Assembly (NCBI RefSeq): GCF_052055875.1
Contig: NZ_CP170508.1
Location: 1,178,001-1,242,000 of the forward strand
DNA: 64,000 nt
From: Methanosphaerula subterraneus
GTDB lineage: Archaea; Halobacteriota; Methanomicrobia; Methanomicrobiales; Methanospirillaceae
Direction: 5' to 3'
Part shown: one piece after another, positions 61,162 through 64,000 of the stretch
Layout: the number at the start of each line of letters is the position of its first letter
Numbering within the stretch: the stretch's first letter is position 1
Made by a program: the position numbers and the translations under genes
Notes under the pieces: model-generated
Database searches by the model: none
Told to the model about the DNA's origin: nothing
The model's input: the letters and a program-made list of their open reading frames with translations, nothing else

Positions 61162-62636
61162 TGACCGGGTCCGTATTCAGGAATAAGCGGGGGACAAATC
61201 CTCTCCTCATCATCAGCCTGATCATCGTTGTAGGAGTTCTTCTTCTCCTCCCTGAGCCGGCCTCGGCAGACCGATCTTTTTCGCAGGATACCGATGTCGC
61301 CATATCCTGCAATCTACCCGGACAGGTGATTGAGGCGGGGACGACCACAACATTTGACCTGAATATCCAGAATCGCGGACAGGAAATTAACAGGAATATA
61401 TGGTGTGAATCCTCCGATATTGATAAGTACGGATGGGATGTCCGGTACAAGGAAGGGGATACGGAGATCAACAAGATCTCTCTCCCTACGAACGGATCAA
61501 AATCCATCAAACTTGTTGTCGACACGAGTTCGGAGACACCGGTTGGTGAATATGCCCTCCGGGTCCATGTTGGAGACGGCTGGTACTGGGTGTACATAAC
61601 CATCTCCGAGACCCATATCGGGGAGAAAGGGACGCTCCAACTCAGTGTTGCCGATAAGGATGGTGAGAAGATCAAGGGGGCACAGGTGGCCATCATCAGG
61701 AGTTCGGATCAGGTCAACATCGACCAGGTGATGAGCACCGCCGATGGGAAAGTCTCAACTGATGTCGCGCCAGGGAAGTACACCCTCCGGATCGGCCGGG
61801 CCGGCTATAAGGATGTGGAGAAGAAAGATATCCAGATCAAAGGCGGCAACACGACTGATGCAGGAACGGTGATGCTGGAAAAGAACCAGTTCGCTGCAGA
61901 GATCACCCTCAACTCTCCGGTGATCACGACCACAGCCGACACAAAACCCCGGTACGACCTGACGATCCGTAACATTGGGAAGGGCGATGACACGTTCCGC
62001 CTTGGTTCTGAAAATCTTCCGCAGGACTGGTACGTCCGGTACGAGGAAAAAGCCGCCCCCGGCACGGACATATCAGAGGTCTTCCTCAAGAGTGGGGAGG
62101 AGAAGGCGATGGTCGTCGAGGCGATCCCACCGCACGATGTTACGGTGGGTGATTACCGGATCCCTCTTGTTATCGATTCGTCAGCGACATCCTATGCCGA
62201 AAACCTGACGGCAAAGATCAAGGGCAGTTATGAACTCAAGGTATACGCTGACCAGTACCAGTATTCTGTGAACAAGGGAGACTCCCTCACCTTCAGTATC
62301 CGTCTGACAAATACCGGCAATGCCGGAACCCTCACGAATGTCAGCACCGTCATATCTGCGCCGGACGGCTGGAACGCCGATATCTCTCCCGAAACTATCG
62401 CCGGTATTCCCCCTGGAGAGTCCGCCACCGTGAAACTGCGGATCGTCCCCCCGGGAAACATTGTGGCAAGTGAGTACAAGGTCTCGGTGAAGGTGACCTC
62501 TGACCAGACTGAGAAGAGCGATGATTTCCGGGTCGTCGTGCATGAACAGTCGCTCATCGCAATCTTCGGGATTGCCCTTCTCATGCTCATAGGAGGCGGG
62601 GTGTATTACATGTTCAGGAAGTACAACCGTCGATGA
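61158..62636 (+). CDS. Surface protein with NEW3-type and carboxypeptidase-regulatory-like domains
   Basis: 492 residues. Signal peptide (LLIISLIIVVGVLLLLPEPASA), then an Ig-like NEW3/CARDB domain (CNLPGQVIEAGTTTTFDLNI, with 'N-x-G' turns), a small beta domain of the CarboxypepD_reg kind (LQLSVADKDGEKIKGAQVAI to GKYTLRIGRAGYKDVE), two further NEW3-like domains (LTIRNIGKGDDTFRL; FSIRLTNTGNAGTLTNV) and a C-terminal membrane anchor (IAIFGIALLMLIGGGVYYMF) with a basic tail. Such proteins are often co-encoded with ABC-2 exporters. It starts 4 bases inside the permease gene, so translation is coupled. Confidence 0.88.
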   Translation: MMTGSVFRNKRGTNPLLIISLIIVVGVLLLLPEPASADRSFSQDTDVAISCNLPGQVIEAGTTTTFDLNIQNRGQEINRNIWCESSDIDKYGWDVRYKEGDTEINKISLPTNGSKSIKLVVDTSSETPVGEYALRVHVGDGWYWVYITISETHIGEKGTLQLSVADKDGEKIKGAQVAIIRSSDQVNIDQVMSTADGKVSTDVAPGKYTLRIGRAGYKDVEKKDIQIKGGNTTDAGTVMLEKNQFAAEITLNSPVITTTADTKPRYDLTIRNIGKGDDTFRLGSENLPQDWYVRYEEKAAPGTDISEVFLKSGEEKAMVVEAIPPHDVTVGDYRIPLVIDSSATSYAENLTAKIKGSYELKVYADQYQYSVNKGDSLTFSIRLTNTGNAGTLTNVSTVISAPDGWNADISPETIAGIPPGESATVKLRIVPPGNIVASEYKVSVKVTSDQTEKSDDFRVVVHEQSLIAIFGIALLMLIGGGVYYMFRKYNRR

Positions 62637-62642
62637 TCATTC

Positions 62643-62650
62643 TTTTTTTA
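62643..62650 (+). terminator. T-tract after the ABC exporter operon
   Basis: TTTTTTTATT begins about 6 bases after the stop at 62636. Confidence 0.5.
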
Positions 62651-62745
62651 TTAGAGAGAAACAGCGTCCCCTCTGACCCCCTGGCCGAGATGAGCCGAAA
62701 ACAGAGATAGGGAATAGTAAAATGAACCGGGTGAAATGCCCCGGT

Positions 62746-64000
62746 TCAGGTAGAGGTGATGTAATTGCCTCTGGTGACCTCTTCTGTCGTGCCGTCTGTG
62801 TAGGTCAGTTTCACGTACGGACTGTAGGTGCCGGCCCATGGATAGAAGAACGTCGGCGTGGCCGCCCGCGAGTTCCAGGTGTTCCAGTGGGCCGGGTAGT
62901 CAAACGACCACCAGGCCGACCGGATGATCTTGCCGGACGCCGGCATCACGGTGAACGTGAACGCGGAGCCGTGCGGAGCCGTTGCCGGAACGGCGACGAA
63001 GCTCGCCGGTCCCGTTGTCGGGGTTGGAGTCGTGGTGGTCGTAATCGGGATATCCCCCTGTGCGAACTCGACGTAGTCCAGGTTCAGGCGTTCGGACGGG
63101 AACGCGAGCTTGATCTGGTGCGTGCCGGCCGAAAGCGAGATCGGGAAGGCGAACGTGGTGAAGGTCGTGAACGAGCCGGTACTGCCGATCTGCACCGTGC
63201 CGAACTTCGTACCGTCGACATAGACGTCGACCACCTTGTTCCACGCGTCAGGGTTTGCGGCGTTGAACTGCGCGAGGTACTGGTCCGTGTTCGCGACCTG
63301 GACCGTGTAGATCAGGTACTCGCCAGCGCGGATCCACCCGACATTGTGAGACCCGATGCCGGCGGTATACTCGATGTCGACACCCTCGGACGTGCGGTAC
63401 GCGCCGCCCTCGTTCGCGAGGGACGTGTCAGCGTAGGATGCGTCGGCCACCCCGGTGCCGCTCATATCGAAGTTCTCTGCCTCGATCCGCCCGGGGATGG
63501 TGTTGCCGGAGCCGTAGGGGGTCGTCTGCGGCGTCCCCGAAATCTCAGTCGGTGACGGCGTGAACGTGGTTGTCGTCAACGTGACTATCGGTGTATCATT
63601 CACGTCCGATGTGGATGTCGGTGTTACATTCAGGGTCGTCGTGGATGTAGGGGTTGCAGTCATCGTCGGCGTGGATGTTGGGGGTACTGTCGGCGTCAGC
63701 GACGGCGTCGCTCCCTGTCTGAACATCTGGATCCGATGGTTCCAACTGTCGATGACATAAACAGTGCCCGCGCTGTCGACCGCGATGCCTGCGGGATGGT
63801 TGAATTGGCCATCCCCGGAGCCTTCGGTTCCCCACTTCGTGACGAACGTCCCGTTCGATGTGAACTTCTGGACCCGGTGGGCATAGGGTTCCGTGACATA
63901 GACGTAGCCCTCGCCGTCCACCGCGATACCCGCCGGGAGGTCGAACTGACCGTCGCCGGAGCCCGTGGTTCCCCACTCTCCGAGCAGGGTGCCGGTCGGC
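62746..64000 (-). CDS. Surface protein: NHL repeats, PT-rich linker, CBM6 and PKD-like domain (5' end outside window)
   Basis: At least 418 residues are visible; the frame is open to the right edge. In coding order: NHL/six-bladed propeller repeats (GSGDGQFDLPAGIAVDGEG; GSGDGQFNHPAGIAVDSAG, each followed by VYV-x-D/E), a Thr/Pro linker (about 70 residues), a CBM6 domain (IEAENFDMSGTG; NEGGAYRTSEGVDIEY; NVGWIRAGEYLIYTV; LNLDYVEFAQ), a second TTP linker and a C-terminal sandwich with FTVMPASGKIIRSAWWSFDY. NHL propellers bind proteins or sugars and CBM6 binds polysaccharides, so it is a surface adhesion or scaffold protein. The CBM6 module is the intact counterpart of the broken one at 3800. Confidence 0.87.
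   Translation of the reverse strand, partial: PTGTLLGEWGTTGSGDGQFDLPAGIAVDGEGYVYVTEPYAHRVQKFTSNGTFVTKWGTEGSGDGQFNHPAGIAVDSAGTVYVIDSWNHRIQMFRQGATPSLTPTVPPTSTPTMTATPTSTTTLNVTPTSTSDVNDTPIVTLTTTTFTPSPTEISGTPQTTPYGSGNTIPGRIEAENFDMSGTGVADASYADTSLANEGGAYRTSEGVDIEYTAGIGSHNVGWIRAGEYLIYTVQVANTDQYLAQFNAANPDAWNKVVDVYVDGTKFGTVQIGSTGSFTTFTTFAFPISLSAGTHQIKLAFPSERLNLDYVEFAQGDIPITTTTTPTPTTGPASFVAVPATAPHGSAFTFTVMPASGKIIRSAWWSFDYPAHWNTWNSRAATPTFFYPWAGTYSPYVKLTYTDGTTEEVTRGNYITST

Noticed and set aside
1..64000. CRISPR arrays, rRNA genes, replication origin, complete insertion sequence with transposase
   Set aside because: No regularly spaced repeats, rRNA-like sequence, ORB clusters with Cdc6/Orc1 gene, or transposase-like protein were found.

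Overview
The window comes from a methanogenic archaeon, most likely of the order Methanomicrobiales (Methanosphaerula or Methanoregula-like). Informational genes are archaeal (PCNA, PriL, AglB, 20S proteasome beta, Cdc48/VCP ATPase, aCPSF1 nuclease, Sec61 beta). CofE points to coenzyme F420. Promoters are archaeal TATA boxes and starts mostly carry GGAGG-type ribosome binding sites. The order is inferred from gene content, not from a search.

1-7.7 kb is an accessory region: a partial deacetylase, a two-domain beta-helix surface protein with a PT-rich linker, decaying fragments (CBM6 module, lamin-tail domain, DUF3006), a GYD protein, a six-TPR lipoprotein, a zinc-ribbon membrane protein, a small ORF broken by an amber codon, and tRNA-Thr(CGT).

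8.0-16.1 kb is the most distinctive locus: one tightly packed minus-strand operon of bacterial-type acetyl-CoA synthase (AcsB), both corrinoid iron-sulfur protein subunits (AcsD, AcsC), a reductive activator (RACo), a folate-independent methionine-synthase-like protein and a CooC/AcsF nickel ATPase. No CO dehydrogenase gene is present. A plausible reading is acetyl-CoA cleavage to supply methyl groups for methionine, comparable to the incomplete Wood-Ljungdahl pathway of Dehalococcoides.

16.2-44.7 kb is mostly conserved core: 5-formyl-THF cycloligase-like protein, Cdc48 plus an Hsp20-like protein, a gluconeogenic cluster (archaeal class I aldolase, class I FBPase and a decayed FBP aldolase/phosphatase), NudC, PriL-PCNA, RlmE-MoaA, DUF2207-LemA, two tandem near-identical oligosaccharyltransferases, CofE, Sec61 beta, an amidohydrolase, UspA, a four-CBS protein, PsmB, aCPSF1 and an MFS transporter.

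44.7-55.5 kb is a patchy island: bacterial-looking genes (RsgA, SnoaL-like, glycerol dehydrogenase, M3 peptidase), two copies of a MITE-like element, several gene fragments and one AT-rich orphan gene. 54.0-64.0 kb carries surface and signalling proteins: a cohesin-like secreted protein, a triple-Cache lipoprotein, a membrane-tethered winged-helix regulator with an exported partner, an ABC exporter operon with a NEW3-type surface protein, and a partial NHL-CBM6 surface protein running off the right edge.
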